Assembly (NCBI GenBank): GCA_947254205.1
Contig: CAMYCE010000008.1
Coordinates: 1-35,231 of the forward strand
Direction of reading: 5' to 3'
DNA from: an uncultured Prevotellaceae bacterium
GTDB taxonomy: Bacteria > Bacteroidota > Bacteroidia > Bacteroidales > Muribaculaceae
Length of the DNA stretch: 35,231 bases
Part shown: positions 1-7,221 of the stretch, piece by piece
How positions within the stretch are numbered: the first letter of the stretch is position 1
Layout of the letters: every line of letters begins with the position of its first letter
The notes under the pieces: generated by a model
Told to the model about the DNA's origin: nothing
What the model saw: only the letters and a program-made list of their open reading frames with translations
Databases searched by the model: none
Translations under genes and position numbers: made by a program

Positions 1-59
1 AATCAAAAATTACTCAAAATAATTTGACAAAAACAAAGAAACCTAATGACCGATAGCGG
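1..59 (-). mobile_element. Partial 181-bp MITE-like element (terminal 59 bp)
   Basis: These bases match the last 59 bases of the 181-bp element seen complete at 21940-22120 (reverse complement) and 24333-24513. They agree with the first copy everywhere except three bases in the outer terminal repeat, which here ends CCTAATGACCGATAGCGG at 42-59. The copy is cut by the window edge. The next five bases, TTTCA, would be the target duplication, but the other side is outside the window. The element stops about five bases before the -33 box of the DUF4254 promoter. An open frame runs back from the DUF4254 gene into this repeat, but the upstream ATG at 46 is not the real start. Confidence 0.85.
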
Positions 60-64
60 TTTCA

Positions 65-96
65 TTGATGCGATTGTCAATAATTTGCTATCTTTG
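65..96 (+). promoter_or_regulatory. Bacteroidetes-type promoter for DUF4254-GT9
   Basis: A -7 box TATCTTTG lies at 89-96 and a TTG at 65-67 is 21 bases upstream, close to the Bacteroidetes primary sigma pattern TTTG-N19-21-TAnnTTTG. Transcription would begin near 100-104, leaving a leader of about 17-20 bases before the ATG at 121. This decides the start codon of the first gene. Confidence 0.6.
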
Positions 97-120
97 CAAG
101 AAATTTTACTTAAGCACACT

Positions 121-729
121 ATGAATTTTGTAACTACTTGCAACAAGATTTTTGACAGCACAATAGTTCTTTACCACGAGACCGACGATGTTGATGCCCC
201 CCTATGCAACCCCTATCAAGAGGGCACCATCGAGCATGACCTCTTTGTGAAAAACTGGATCGATACCGTGCAATGGCACCTCGAAGACATTATTCGTGAT
301 CCCGAAATCGACCCCGTGGCAGCACTTGCCCTCAAGCGTCGCATCGATCGTTCCAATCAAGACCGCACCGATCTTGTTGAAAAAATCGACAACTATTTTC
401 GTGCCCAATATGCTCAAGTAGCTCCACAAGAGGGTGCCACTATCAACACCGAGAGCCCTGCATGGGCCATCGACCGCTTGTCGATTTTGGCACTCAAAAT
501 CTATCACATGCAAGAGCAGGTGAATCGTGCCGATGCCAGCCGTGAGCACATCAACCGTTGCCAAGCCAAGCTTGGCGTGCTACTCGAGCAGCGTGTCGAC
601 CTCTCTACTGCCATAGAGCAGTTGCTTGCCGACATTGCTGCCGGTCGGAAATACATGAAAGTGTATATGCAAATGAAGATGTATAACGACCCTGCCACCA
701 ATCCTGTGCTCTATGCCAACCAAAAGTGA
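121..729 (+). CDS. DUF4254 domain-containing protein
   Basis: A 202-residue soluble protein that I recognise as the DUF4254 family of Bacteroidetes, from the run YHETDDVDAPLCNPY near the N-terminus followed by the WIDTVQWHLEDIIRDP and LKRRIDRSNQDRTDLVE segments. It looks largely helical with no signal peptide. Its molecular function is unknown; in Bacteroidales it is commonly found beside a family 9 glycosyltransferase, as here, where the two frames overlap by 17 bases, so translation is probably coupled and a role in envelope glycan synthesis is an inference. The start at 121 is chosen because the -7 box at 89-96 is upstream of it and because the alternative ATG at 46 lies inside a mobile element. 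Confidence 0.85.
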   Translation: MNFVTTCNKIFDSTIVLYHETDDVDAPLCNPYQEGTIEHDLFVKNWIDTVQWHLEDIIRDPEIDPVAALALKRRIDRSNQDRTDLVEKIDNYFRAQYAQVAPQEGATINTESPAWAIDRLSILALKIYHMQEQVNRADASREHINRCQAKLGVLLEQRVDLSTAIEQLLADIAAGRKYMKVYMQMKMYNDPATNPVLYANQK

Positions 730-1756
730 CCCTCTCCCGCGATGCGTGCTCATTGCACGCTTTTCGGCATTGGGCGATGTGGCTATCTCAATTCCTGTGA
801 TCTACTCGATGTGCAGTGCCAATCCTCACACTCGCTTTGTGATGATTACCCGCCCATTCATGGCACAAGCCTTTGTTGAATGTCCGCCTAATCTCAGTGT
901 GCTGGGCATTGATCTCAAGAAAGACTATAAAGGATTGCCAGGCATGTGGCGACTGGCTGGCGAGTTGCGCCATGACTATGGCATCGACGCTGTTGCCGAC
1001 TTGCACAGTGTGATGCGCACATGGGTCATCGACCTCTCGATGTGGTTGCATGGTGCCAAAGTGAAACGCATCAATAAAGGACATGGCGAGAAGCGTGCCC
1101 TTGTGGGTGGAAAAATTCGGCATCAACTCTCCACTTCACATGAGCGTTACACTGCTGTGTTCAACAAATTGGGTTTTCACTGCCAAGACACGTTTGCAGG
1201 CTATAAACAGCTAAAACACACCACAGTGGTGCCACCCAAAGAGGCAGGCTATCGCTGGATTGCCATTGCGCCATTCTCGCAACATCGTGGCAAGGAATAT
1301 CCATTGTCGTTGATAGAGCAGGTGATAGCCCCGCTCTCCAAGATGCCTCGTGTGAAGATTTTCTTGATGGGAGGTGGCGATAAAGAAAAACAGGCGTTGC
1401 TGAAATTGGCATTGGCCCACGAAAACACCATTTCGCTGGCAAGCATCGATCATGACTTTGACGATGAGTTTGCCATCATGAGTCAATGCGAGGTGATGGT
1501 GTCGATGGACTCGGCCAACATGCACTTGGCGTCGCTGGTGGGCTTGCCAGTGGTGTCGGTGTGGGGGGCCACTCACCCCTATTGTGGTTTCATGGGCTGG
1601 CATCAATCGCCCGACAATGCCATAGCACTCGACTTGCCTTGCAGGCCTTGCTCGGTGTTTGGGCAAAAGCCTTGCCGATATGGCGACTACCACTGCCTCA
1701 CGGGCATTAAGCCCGAAACCATAGTGGCAAAAGTTAAAGAATTTTTACACGACTAA
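713..1756 (+). CDS. Glycosyltransferase family 9 (heptosyltransferase-like)
   Basis: A 347-residue GT-B glycosyltransferase of family 9, the ADP-heptose:LPS heptosyltransferase group. The N-terminal phosphate-loop-like motif RFSALGDV is at residues 16-23, and the C-terminal nucleotide-sugar half has the typical MSQCEVMVSMDSANMHLA and VVSVWGATHP segments. The family transfers heptose or a related sugar onto LPS core on the cytoplasmic face of the inner membrane; the actual donor cannot be read from the sequence. The start overlaps the DUF4254 frame by 17 bases. A cysteine-rich tail (CRPCSVFGQKPCRYGDYHC) near the C-terminus is usual in Bacteroidetes homologues. Confidence 0.9.
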   Translation: MPTKSDPLPRCVLIARFSALGDVAISIPVIYSMCSANPHTRFVMITRPFMAQAFVECPPNLSVLGIDLKKDYKGLPGMWRLAGELRHDYGIDAVADLHSVMRTWVIDLSMWLHGAKVKRINKGHGEKRALVGGKIRHQLSTSHERYTAVFNKLGFHCQDTFAGYKQLKHTTVVPPKEAGYRWIAIAPFSQHRGKEYPLSLIEQVIAPLSKMPRVKIFLMGGGDKEKQALLKLALAHENTISLASIDHDFDDEFAIMSQCEVMVSMDSANMHLASLVGLPVVSVWGATHPYCGFMGWHQSPDNAIALDLPCRPCSVFGQKPCRYGDYHCLTGIKPETIVAKVKEFLHD

Positions 1757-1775
1757 ATATCTACACATTCCTCTC

Positions 1776-2789
1776 ATGGCAAAAAAAATACTCATCACGG
1801 GTGCCGGTGGCTTTATTGGCGGTTTTATTGTGGCCGAGGCTTTGAAGCGTGGCTACGAAACATGGGCTGCCGTGCGCAGCACCACCAGTCGCGAGTTTCT
1901 CGCCGACGAGCGCATTCATTTCATAGAACTCGACTTCACCAACGAAGAGCTTTTCAAGGAGAAATTGCAAGACACCATTGCACAAAATGGTGGCAAGTGG
2001 GACTATGTGGTGCACAACTTGGGGGCAACCAAGGCTGCCAACTATCTCGACTTTGAGCGCATCAACTATGGCTACATGAAGTTGCTGGTCGACACGCTCA
2101 AGGCTCTTGATGCTGTGCCACAGGTGTTTTTGCTCATGAGTAGCCTGAGCGTGATGGGAGTGGGCGACGACGAGGGCTACACCCCATTCAAGATCACCGA
2201 TAGCCCCATGCCCAACACTCGCTATGGCATGTCGAAGGCCAAAGCCGAGAACTACTTGCACATGCAAAGCGACTTCCCCTTCACCATCTTCAGGTGCACG
2301 GGCGTGTATGGCCCTCATGAGCGCGACTATTACTTGATGATGAAGAGCATCAAGCAGGGCATCGACTTTAGTGTGGGGTTCAAGAAGCAGATGCTCACCT
2401 TTATCTATGTCGAAGACCTTGCTGTGGCTGTGATGCAAGCTCTTGAGGCAGGACCCAAGCAAAGAGCCTATTTTATTGCCGAGGAGCGAGGCTACACGCA
2501 AAAGGAGTTTCGTGAAATTGTGTGCAAGGAGTTGAACAAGAAAACGGCTTTGCCCATTGTTGCCCCCATTTGGGTGGTGAAACTCGTGTGCATGGTGTGC
2601 TCGTTATATTCCAAGATGTCGCTCAAGCCCACCACGCTCAACAACGATAAATTTAATATCTTGAAACAGCGCAACTGGTTGTGCGACACCAGCGACACGC
2701 GTCGCGAGTTGGGCTTCACTCCAGCCCACGACCTCAGCCAAGGCGTGCACAAAGCCATTGAGTGGTATAAAAAAGCAGGGTGGCTTTAA
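1776..2789 (+). CDS. NAD-dependent epimerase/dehydratase family protein
   Basis: A 337-residue extended short-chain dehydrogenase. The Rossmann motif TGAGGFIGG occupies residues 8-16, and the catalytic YxxxK pair is Y150 and K154 in YGMSKAK, after the MSSLSVMG strand that supplies the active-site serine. The family acts on nucleotide sugars or small carbonyl compounds with NAD(P); the substrate is not clear. The C-terminus has a hydrophobic stretch (IVAPIWVVKLVCMVCSLY), perhaps membrane-associated. It starts 19 bases after the GT9 gene on the same strand, so it likely belongs to the same transcript and an envelope-sugar role is plausible. Confidence 0.85.
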   Translation: MAKKILITGAGGFIGGFIVAEALKRGYETWAAVRSTTSREFLADERIHFIELDFTNEELFKEKLQDTIAQNGGKWDYVVHNLGATKAANYLDFERINYGYMKLLVDTLKALDAVPQVFLLMSSLSVMGVGDDEGYTPFKITDSPMPNTRYGMSKAKAENYLHMQSDFPFTIFRCTGVYGPHERDYYLMMKSIKQGIDFSVGFKKQMLTFIYVEDLAVAVMQALEAGPKQRAYFIAEERGYTQKEFREIVCKELNKKTALPIVAPIWVVKLVCMVCSLYSKMSLKPTTLNNDKFNILKQRNWLCDTSDTRRELGFTPAHDLSQGVHKAIEWYKKAGWL

Positions 2790-2811
2790 AGGTAATGTGG
2801 TCGCTTTTTAG

Positions 2812-2819
2812 TATTTTTG
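2812..2819 (+). promoter_or_regulatory. Candidate -7 box upstream of rnpA
   Basis: TATTTTTG fits TAnnTTTG and ends only four bases before the rnpA ATG at 2824. No good -33 box is seen at 19-21 bases; the nearest is TTTA at 2785-2788, spacing 23. If used, the mRNA would be leaderless or nearly so. Confidence 0.4.
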
Positions 2820-2823
2820 CGAC

Positions 2824-3228
2824 ATGGGAGAACGGCAATTTAAATTATATAAAAGCGAGAAACTGTGCAGTCGCACTGCCATTGGTGAGCTATTTGAGGG
2901 CGGCAAGAGCATCATGGCTTATCCGCTCAGGGCTGTCTATGTGACTCGTGCCACCCATCGCCAGCCCCCCACTCAATTCTATATTTCAATTCCCAAGCGC
3001 AAAATTCGCACTGCCGTGGGGCGTGTGCTCTTGCGCCGACGCACTCGCGAGGCCTATCGCCTCAATCGCCACTTGTTGCACCCCACCCTTCAAGCCCATG
3101 GCAAGGCAGTTGATGTGGCATTCCTGTATCTTGCCGATGTGCCGGCAAGCTATGCTACAATAGAGAGGAAAATGCAAGATATATTGACCAAGATAGCCCA
3201 AGCAGTGGCGTTGAAAGGTGATGAGTAA
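2824..3228 (+). CDS. rnpA: Ribonuclease P protein component
   Basis: A 134-residue basic protein, the protein subunit that helps the RNase P RNA bind pre-tRNA and remove 5' leaders. Typical features are FKLYKSEKLCSRTAIGELFEGG at the N-terminus, FYISIPKRKIRTAVGR and the RNR-type helix RRRTREAYRLNRHLL. The usual Arg-Asn of the signature (AVxRNxxKRRxRE) reads Arg-Val here (AVGRVLLRRRTRE), a departure from the commonest pattern. It overlaps yidD by 8-11 bases and the run rnpA-yidD is a very common bacterial arrangement. The start is supported by the N-terminal alignment with other RnpA proteins, although a -7 box sits only four bases upstream. Confidence 0.9.
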   Translation: MGERQFKLYKSEKLCSRTAIGELFEGGKSIMAYPLRAVYVTRATHRQPPTQFYISIPKRKIRTAVGRVLLRRRTREAYRLNRHLLHPTLQAHGKAVDVAFLYLADVPASYATIERKMQDILTKIAQAVALKGDE

Positions 3229-3487
3229 CAACCCAGTCAATATTGTGGGCAAGTTGTTGCACTCTTTGCTTGCTGCCATGGGGTGGCTACTCATTTTGCC
3301 CATTCGCTTTTACAAGCAATTTATTTCACCCTTCACTCCGCCCTCTTGTCGTTTCACGCCCACTTGCAGCACCTATGCTATGCAGGCCATCAAGCGACAC
3401 GGCCCCTTCAAGGGCACATGGCTTGCCATCAAGCGCATAGCTCGTTGCAACCCATGGGGTGGCAGTGGCTACGACCCGGTGCCATGA
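3221..3487 (+). CDS. yidD: Membrane protein insertion efficiency factor YidD
   Basis: A small (about 88 residues) inner-membrane-associated protein. The family signature is complete: LILPIRFYKQFISPFTPPSCRFTPTCSTYA, then the C-terminal RCNPWGGSGYDPVP. Known members assist YidC and Sec in inserting membrane proteins. The N-terminus is hydrophobic and probably amphipathic. Two adjacent ATG codons (3218 and 3221) are possible starts; both overlap the end of rnpA. The stop codon overlaps the ATG of the next gene as ATGA, so rnpA, yidD and the TatD gene form a tightly coupled operon. Confidence 0.92.
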   Translation: MSNNPVNIVGKLLHSLLAAMGWLLILPIRFYKQFISPFTPPSCRFTPTCSTYAMQAIKRHGPFKGTWLAIKRIARCNPWGGSGYDPVP

Positions 3488-4107
3488 TGCGCGATGCCCA
3501 CACCCACAACCTGCAAGCTCGCGATGCTGTTATCGCTGTGGAGCCGTTGCAATTCAGTCCCAAGCCGGGATTGCACTATGCCGTGGGCATTCACCCTTGG
3601 CAGTCGCAAGATGCCACACCCTCGCGCATCGAGCGGCTTGAACTTGTGGCTCGACACCCCCAAGTGGTGGCTATTGGCGAAACGGGGCTCGACTCACTGC
3701 GTGGAGCTTCGCTCGAAGTGCAAGAGCAACTCATGACCAAGCATGTGCAACTTGCCCATGAGCTAAGCAAGCCCTTGGTGGTGCACATGGTGCGCACATC
3801 GGGGCAGGTGCTCAAGGTGTGGAAAAGGTCGGCACGTGGGGTGAATGTGATGATTCATGGCATGAGAGCCAATGAGCGAGTTGCCCGCCCACTCATCGAG
3901 GCAGGATTTTACTTGTCGTTTGGTCAAAATTTTAACCCCCACACTCTGCATGCCACTCCCCTCGACCGAGTGCTCATTGAGACCGACGACGATTCTTCCC
4001 TCACAATTGAGCAGGTGGTCTCGCGGGTTGCTTTGGAATTGGGCATGTCGGCAGCTTCACTTCTTGAAATGACTACAGCCAATCTTCAAGCCTTTCTTGG
4101 CTCATGA
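3484..4107 (+). CDS. TatD family metal-dependent hydrolase
   Basis: A compact 207-residue member of the TatD amidohydrolase family (metal-dependent DNase/hydrolase, TIM barrel). Metal-binding residues are visible: HTH at residues 6-8, the Glu of GETGLDS, His in VVHMVR, His in MIHGMRAN and Asp in ETDDDSS. It is shorter than the usual 250-260 residues, as is typical for Bacteroidetes members. The frame is open further upstream, but the ATG at 3484 begins directly before the DAHTHN strand and overlaps the yidD stop as ATGA. The cellular substrate is unknown. Confidence 0.88.
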   Translation: MMRDAHTHNLQARDAVIAVEPLQFSPKPGLHYAVGIHPWQSQDATPSRIERLELVARHPQVVAIGETGLDSLRGASLEVQEQLMTKHVQLAHELSKPLVVHMVRTSGQVLKVWKRSARGVNVMIHGMRANERVARPLIEAGFYLSFGQNFNPHTLHATPLDRVLIETDDDSSLTIEQVVSRVALELGMSAASLLEMTTANLQAFLGS

Positions 4108-4149
4108 AAATTGAGGAGTGCCCCCCTCTGCCTTTTGATGGGTTTTCAC

Positions 4150-4157
4150 TATCTTTG
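4150..4157 (+). promoter_or_regulatory. Candidate -7 box upstream of the LOG gene
   Basis: TATCTTTG matches TAnnTTTG and ends eight bases before the ATG at 4166. A TTTG at 4134-4137 is only 12 bases upstream, so the -33 element is poor. If real, the 5' leader would be almost absent. Confidence 0.4.
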
Positions 4158-4165
4158 CAGTTGAA

Positions 4166-4750
4166 ATGGAAAAAGAAATCAAAATTTGCGTGTTTGGTGC
4201 CTCAAGTGAGCATCTCGACAAGGCCTATATCGACGCTGCCCACGAGTTGGGCCGTCTCATGGCTGGTCGTGACTGGCAGGGCATCACAGGTGCTGGCAGG
4301 GCAGGGCTCATGCGCGCTGTGAGCGATGGCGTGCTCTCGCAAGGCGGTGTGGTCACGGGCATTATCCCCAAGTTTATGGTTGATAATGGTTGGGATTATC
4401 CCGAGTTGAGTGCAACCATTGTGACCCAAGACATGCATCAGCGCAAGCATCTCATGACCGACATGGCCGATGCTTTTGTGGCTTTGCCGGGAGGTTGTGG
4501 CACGCTTGAAGAGCTCATGGAAATTTTTACATGGCGACAACTCAACATCGTGTCCAAGCCCATTGTTGTGCTCAATACTGCAGGCTTTTATAATCCACTG
4601 ATTGCGATGATAGAGCAGTGCATCGAGCAAGGTTTCATGAAAACCTCTCACAAGCACTTGTGGAGCATCGCTCAATCGCCACAAGAAGCGATTAGCCTGC
4701 TTGAAGCGCAATTGCAATCGGGGCTGGCACCTGCCGAGTGCAAGTATTAA
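4166..4750 (+). CDS. LOG family protein (TIGR00730-type phosphoribohydrolase)
   Basis: A 194-residue Rossmann-fold protein of the LOG family, many members of which hydrolyse nucleoside 5'-monophosphates (including cytokinin ribotides) to base plus ribose 5-phosphate. The signature is clear: MHQRKHLMTDMADAFVALPGGCGTLEELMEIFTW, containing the PGGxGTxxE motif with its catalytic Glu, and the preceding Arg-Lys. The first glycine-rich motif is GAGRAGLMRAVSDG rather than the usual GGGxxGLMG. It has a candidate promoter immediately upstream and is followed after 25 bases by the DUF4271 gene. Confidence 0.85.
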   Translation: MEKEIKICVFGASSEHLDKAYIDAAHELGRLMAGRDWQGITGAGRAGLMRAVSDGVLSQGGVVTGIIPKFMVDNGWDYPELSATIVTQDMHQRKHLMTDMADAFVALPGGCGTLEELMEIFTWRQLNIVSKPIVVLNTAGFYNPLIAMIEQCIEQGFMKTSHKHLWSIAQSPQEAISLLEAQLQSGLAPAECKY

Positions 4751-4775
4751 CAAAATAAAGAAGAGTGTAGCCCAC

Positions 4776-5672
4776 ATGCCTCAATCAACCCAGCATAGTG
4801 CCATAGCACGCCAGCCATTGCCTGCTGGCGACAGTGCAACCCAAAAGGTCGCACCTGTCGACACGGCTGCACTCAACTTCAAGCCACACTATGCCAAGGG
4901 GTTTCCACCACGGCCCGCAATTAGCCAAAAAGGTGCAAAACTCAATGAGCTACCTGTGATGGAATTACCCTCTGCCCAGCCAGCCATGAGCTACACGCCC
5001 TCGCCCTTGCACGACACCGGAGCCATGCTCTTGCTCTTGCTCAGCGTGTTTCTTGTCACCACAAGCTATCAAAAGGGTTATAAATTTGTAGAAAACATTT
5101 TTCACAACATGTTTTCGGTGCGTCGTCGCGAAAATCTGTTTGACGACCACACGGTCAATGAGGTGGGCATCATGAGTGTGCTCATCTTCAACACTGGGGT
5201 TGTTGAAGGGTTGTTGCTCTACTATGCCATTGGCCATTTGATGCCTCAATTGTTACCCTCGATGATTGGTAACATCTTCATGCACGTGTCGCTGTTCACG
5301 GCTTGTGCCATTGCATTCTATTTCTTGCAGTTTGCGCTCTATCATGTGCTTGGATTTGTGTTTGGCGACGCGCTCAGCACTCGGTTGTGGATAAGTGGCT
5401 ACAAGGCATCGCAAGCCTTGCTTGGCTTGTTGCTGTTTCCTGTGGTGGTTGTGTTGCTGGTGTATCCGTCGACCCTCGAAATCACGCTCTCGATTGCCGT
5501 TATTCTCTATATAATGGCCCGTTTGGTGTTTATATACAAAGGTTTTAGGATTTTTTTCAACAATTTGCAATCGGTTCTCTATTTTATTTTGTACCTTTGC
5601 GCCGTTGAAATCGTGTCGCCCATTTTATTTTGTGCAGGAACGATTGGTCTGTGCATTTTTTTACAGTCATAA
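4776..5672 (+). CDS. DUF4271 domain-containing membrane protein
   Basis: A 298-residue protein with a proline-rich, probably disordered N-terminus of about 85 residues and then a run of hydrophobic segments (for example AMLLLLLSVFLVTTSY, MSVLIFNTGVVEGLLLYYAIG, VSLFTACAIAFYFLQFALYHVLGF, LLGLLLFPVVVVLLVY). This layout and the F(F/R)xNLQSVLYFILYLCAVEI-like C-terminus match DUF4271 of Bacteroidetes, which is often encoded directly before hemD, as here (15-base gap). Function unknown. The frame extends upstream into the LOG gene; the ATG at 4776 is chosen because it lies after the LOG stop codon. Confidence 0.8.
   Translation: MPQSTQHSAIARQPLPAGDSATQKVAPVDTAALNFKPHYAKGFPPRPAISQKGAKLNELPVMELPSAQPAMSYTPSPLHDTGAMLLLLLSVFLVTTSYQKGYKFVENIFHNMFSVRRRENLFDDHTVNEVGIMSVLIFNTGVVEGLLLYYAIGHLMPQLLPSMIGNIFMHVSLFTACAIAFYFLQFALYHVLGFVFGDALSTRLWISGYKASQALLGLLLFPVVVVLLVYPSTLEITLSIAVILYIMARLVFIYKGFRIFFNNLQSVLYFILYLCAVEIVSPILFCAGTIGLCIFLQS
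5592..5599 (+). promoter_or_regulatory. Possible internal -7 box for hemD
   Basis: TACCTTTG inside the 3' end of the DUF4271 gene fits TAnnTTTG. The nearest TTTG (5564-5567) is 24 bases upstream, longer than usual. It could give hemD its own transcript with a leader of about 80 bases; weak support. Confidence 0.25.
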
Positions 5673-5687
5673 AAACGATATATAAGC

Positions 5688-6437
5688 GTGAAGATTAAAA
5701 AAATCTTGGTTTCCCAGCCCAAACCAGCAGCAGGAAAGTCACCCTATTTTGATCTCGAAAAGAAACATGGGGTAGAAATCGTCTTCCGTCCGTTATTCAA
5801 GGTAGAGGGGTTGTCCTCTAAGGAATTTCGTCAGCAAAAAATTTCAATATCCGATTATACTGCAGTGATATTCACAGCTCGCACTGCTATTGATCACTAT
5901 TTTCGTCTTGCCAAGGAACTTCGTTTTGAAGTGCCCGACACGATGAAATATTTTTGCATCAGCGAGGTGGTTGCCCACTACTTGCAAAAATATATTGTGT
6001 ATCGCAAGCGCAAAATATTTTATAGCGAAACGGGCAAAGCCGATCAACTCATTCCACTCATCGAGAAGCACAAAAAGGAAAAATTCCTTTACCCTGTGAG
6101 CGACGTGCATGAGTCGAAGTTGCCACAACTCGAAGAGAGTGACATCGCTTTTCAACGTGCAATCATGTATCGCACCCAAGACAACGACTTTGCCGCCGAT
6201 GAGCCGGTAGACTTTGACATGGTCACTTTTTTCACTCCCACAGGTGTGAAAATGCTCACTAAAAATTTTCCCGACCTCAAAGAGCGTGGCATTGCCATTG
6301 CAGCTATGGGTCCCAAGACTATAGAGGAGGTGACCAATCAGGGGCTCGCTCTCGATGTCACGATTAGTCCCGAAGCTCCGTCAATGGCGGCTGCTATCGG
6401 CCTCTTCTTGGAAAAACAAGCCAAGGCAAAAAAATAG
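5688..6437 (+). CDS. hemD: Uroporphyrinogen-III synthase
   Basis: A 249-residue cytoplasmic enzyme of tetrapyrrole synthesis that closes hydroxymethylbilane to uroporphyrinogen III with inversion of ring D. The Bacteroidetes form is recognised from the N-terminus KIKKILVSQPKP...KSPYFDLEKKHGV and the later strand VDFDMVTFFTPTGVKMLTKNFP followed by GIAIAAMGPKTIEEV and ISPEAPSMAAAI. The start is a GTG at 5688; no in-frame ATG fits the conserved N-terminus. It follows the DUF4271 gene by 15 bases, the usual neighbour. Sequence conservation of this family is low, so the call rests on the Bacteroidetes pattern and on context. Confidence 0.85.
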   Translation: MKIKKILVSQPKPAAGKSPYFDLEKKHGVEIVFRPLFKVEGLSSKEFRQQKISISDYTAVIFTARTAIDHYFRLAKELRFEVPDTMKYFCISEVVAHYLQKYIVYRKRKIFYSETGKADQLIPLIEKHKKEKFLYPVSDVHESKLPQLEESDIAFQRAIMYRTQDNDFAADEPVDFDMVTFFTPTGVKMLTKNFPDLKERGIAIAAMGPKTIEEVTNQGLALDVTISPEAPSMAAAIGLFLEKQAKAKK

Positions 6438-6478
6438 CACAAAACTCCGAACTTTTCTATTTTTCGATCATACAAGAG

Positions 6479-6502
6479 TGTGAGATTTTTTCTTGTCTCA
6501 CA
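6479..6502. terminator. Hairpin between convergent hemD and aroK
   Basis: A 7-bp perfect stem, TGTGAGA (6479-6485) with TCTCACA (6496-6502), loop of ten bases rich in T. There is no long T tract after either arm, so this is only a candidate terminator for hemD. Confidence 0.35.
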
Positions 6503-6514
6503 TTTCACCCCACC

Positions 6515-6551
6515 GAGGGGCATCTTGCTTCAAGAAGCACAGGTGCCCCTC
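6515..6551. terminator. Second hairpin between hemD and aroK
   Basis: GAGGGGCA (6515-6522) pairs perfectly with TGCCCCTC (6544-6551), and an inner 5-bp stem TGCTT/AAGCA sits in the loop. It lies in the 160-base gap between convergent genes, so it may stop transcription from both sides, or be a structured RNA 3' end. No T tract on either strand. Confidence 0.4.
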
Positions 6552-6597
6552 AATTTTGCGCAATGAAAATCGACAGGGCCAACATTTCGGTGTGCCC

Positions 6598-7134
6598 CTA
6601 CTCCTGATTGAGCAGGCAGGCGGCGAGGGCATGGGCGGTTTCGACCGACTCTTGAGCCGTTTCGATGCGAGTGGCGTCGAAGATGATGTGGGCTTGAGAG
6701 TAGTGGGGGGTGCGCTCGGCAAGCTGTTGGGTCACAAAATCCAAAATTTGGTTGTTGCTGAGCTTTGCCACCAGTGGTCGCGTGACTTTGAATGAGGGGC
6801 GACACAAGCGCGAGGCTATGCAAGAGGCGCTGGCAGTGAGCCACACTGTGGTGCCGGTGCTGTTCATGAGTTGCATGTTGCCCTCGTGGCAGGGAGTGCC
6901 CCCTCCACAAGCCACCACGGCATTGCTGGTTGCAACTTGCTTGAGGGCTTCGTGCTCCAATGTGCGAAAGTGTTTCTCGCCCCACTTATCAAAAATGTTG
7001 GCAATAGTCATCTCGCAGTGTTCTTCGATATAGTTGTCGAGGTCGATAAATGGCATGTGCAACTCGCTTGCCAGCAAAGTGCCCAATGTGGTTTTCCCAC
7101 ATGCCATGTAGCCTATGAGAAAAATGGTGTGCAT
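6598..7134 (-). CDS. aroK: Shikimate kinase
   Basis: A 178-residue P-loop kinase that phosphorylates shikimate at the 3-hydroxyl with ATP, the fifth step of the chorismate pathway. The Walker A motif GYMACGKTT is at residues 8-16, the shikimate-binding FIDLDNYIE at 29-37, FRTLEHEAL with the conserved Arg57, ACGGGTP at about 75-81, and the lid Arg in RPLV. Length is normal for the family. It converges with hemD and diverges from the RNase H gene, with a -7 box TAAATTTG (7159-7166, minus strand) 24 bases before its ATG. Confidence 0.92.
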   Translation of the reverse strand: MHTIFLIGYMACGKTTLGTLLASELHMPFIDLDNYIEEHCEMTIANIFDKWGEKHFRTLEHEALKQVATSNAVVACGGGTPCHEGNMQLMNSTGTTVWLTASASCIASRLCRPSFKVTRPLVAKLSNNQILDFVTQQLAERTPHYSQAHIIFDATRIETAQESVETAHALAACLLNQE

Positions 7135-7158
7135 GTTCCTTTTCTTTCTTTATTTCTG

Positions 7159-7186
7159 CAAATTTAAGCAAAATATAGTAACTTTG
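7159..7186. promoter_or_regulatory. Overlapping divergent promoters, aroK (-) and RNase H (+)
   Basis: Minus strand: TAAATTTG at 7166-7159 upstream of aroK. Plus strand: TAACTTTG at 7179-7186 upstream of the RNase H gene. The two -7 boxes are 12 bases apart and face away from each other, so the polymerases would compete for the same DNA. The plus -7 box covers the GTG at 7186, which argues that this GTG is not the RNase H start. Confidence 0.5.
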
Positions 7187-7221
7187 TGAAAGCTATCACC
7201 CCTAATCAATTTTTCAGCGCA

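Noticed and set aside
46..120. Upstream ATG at 46 as the start of the DUF4254 gene
   Set aside because: It lies inside the mobile element end and upstream of the promoter box at 89-96; the conserved protein begins at 121.
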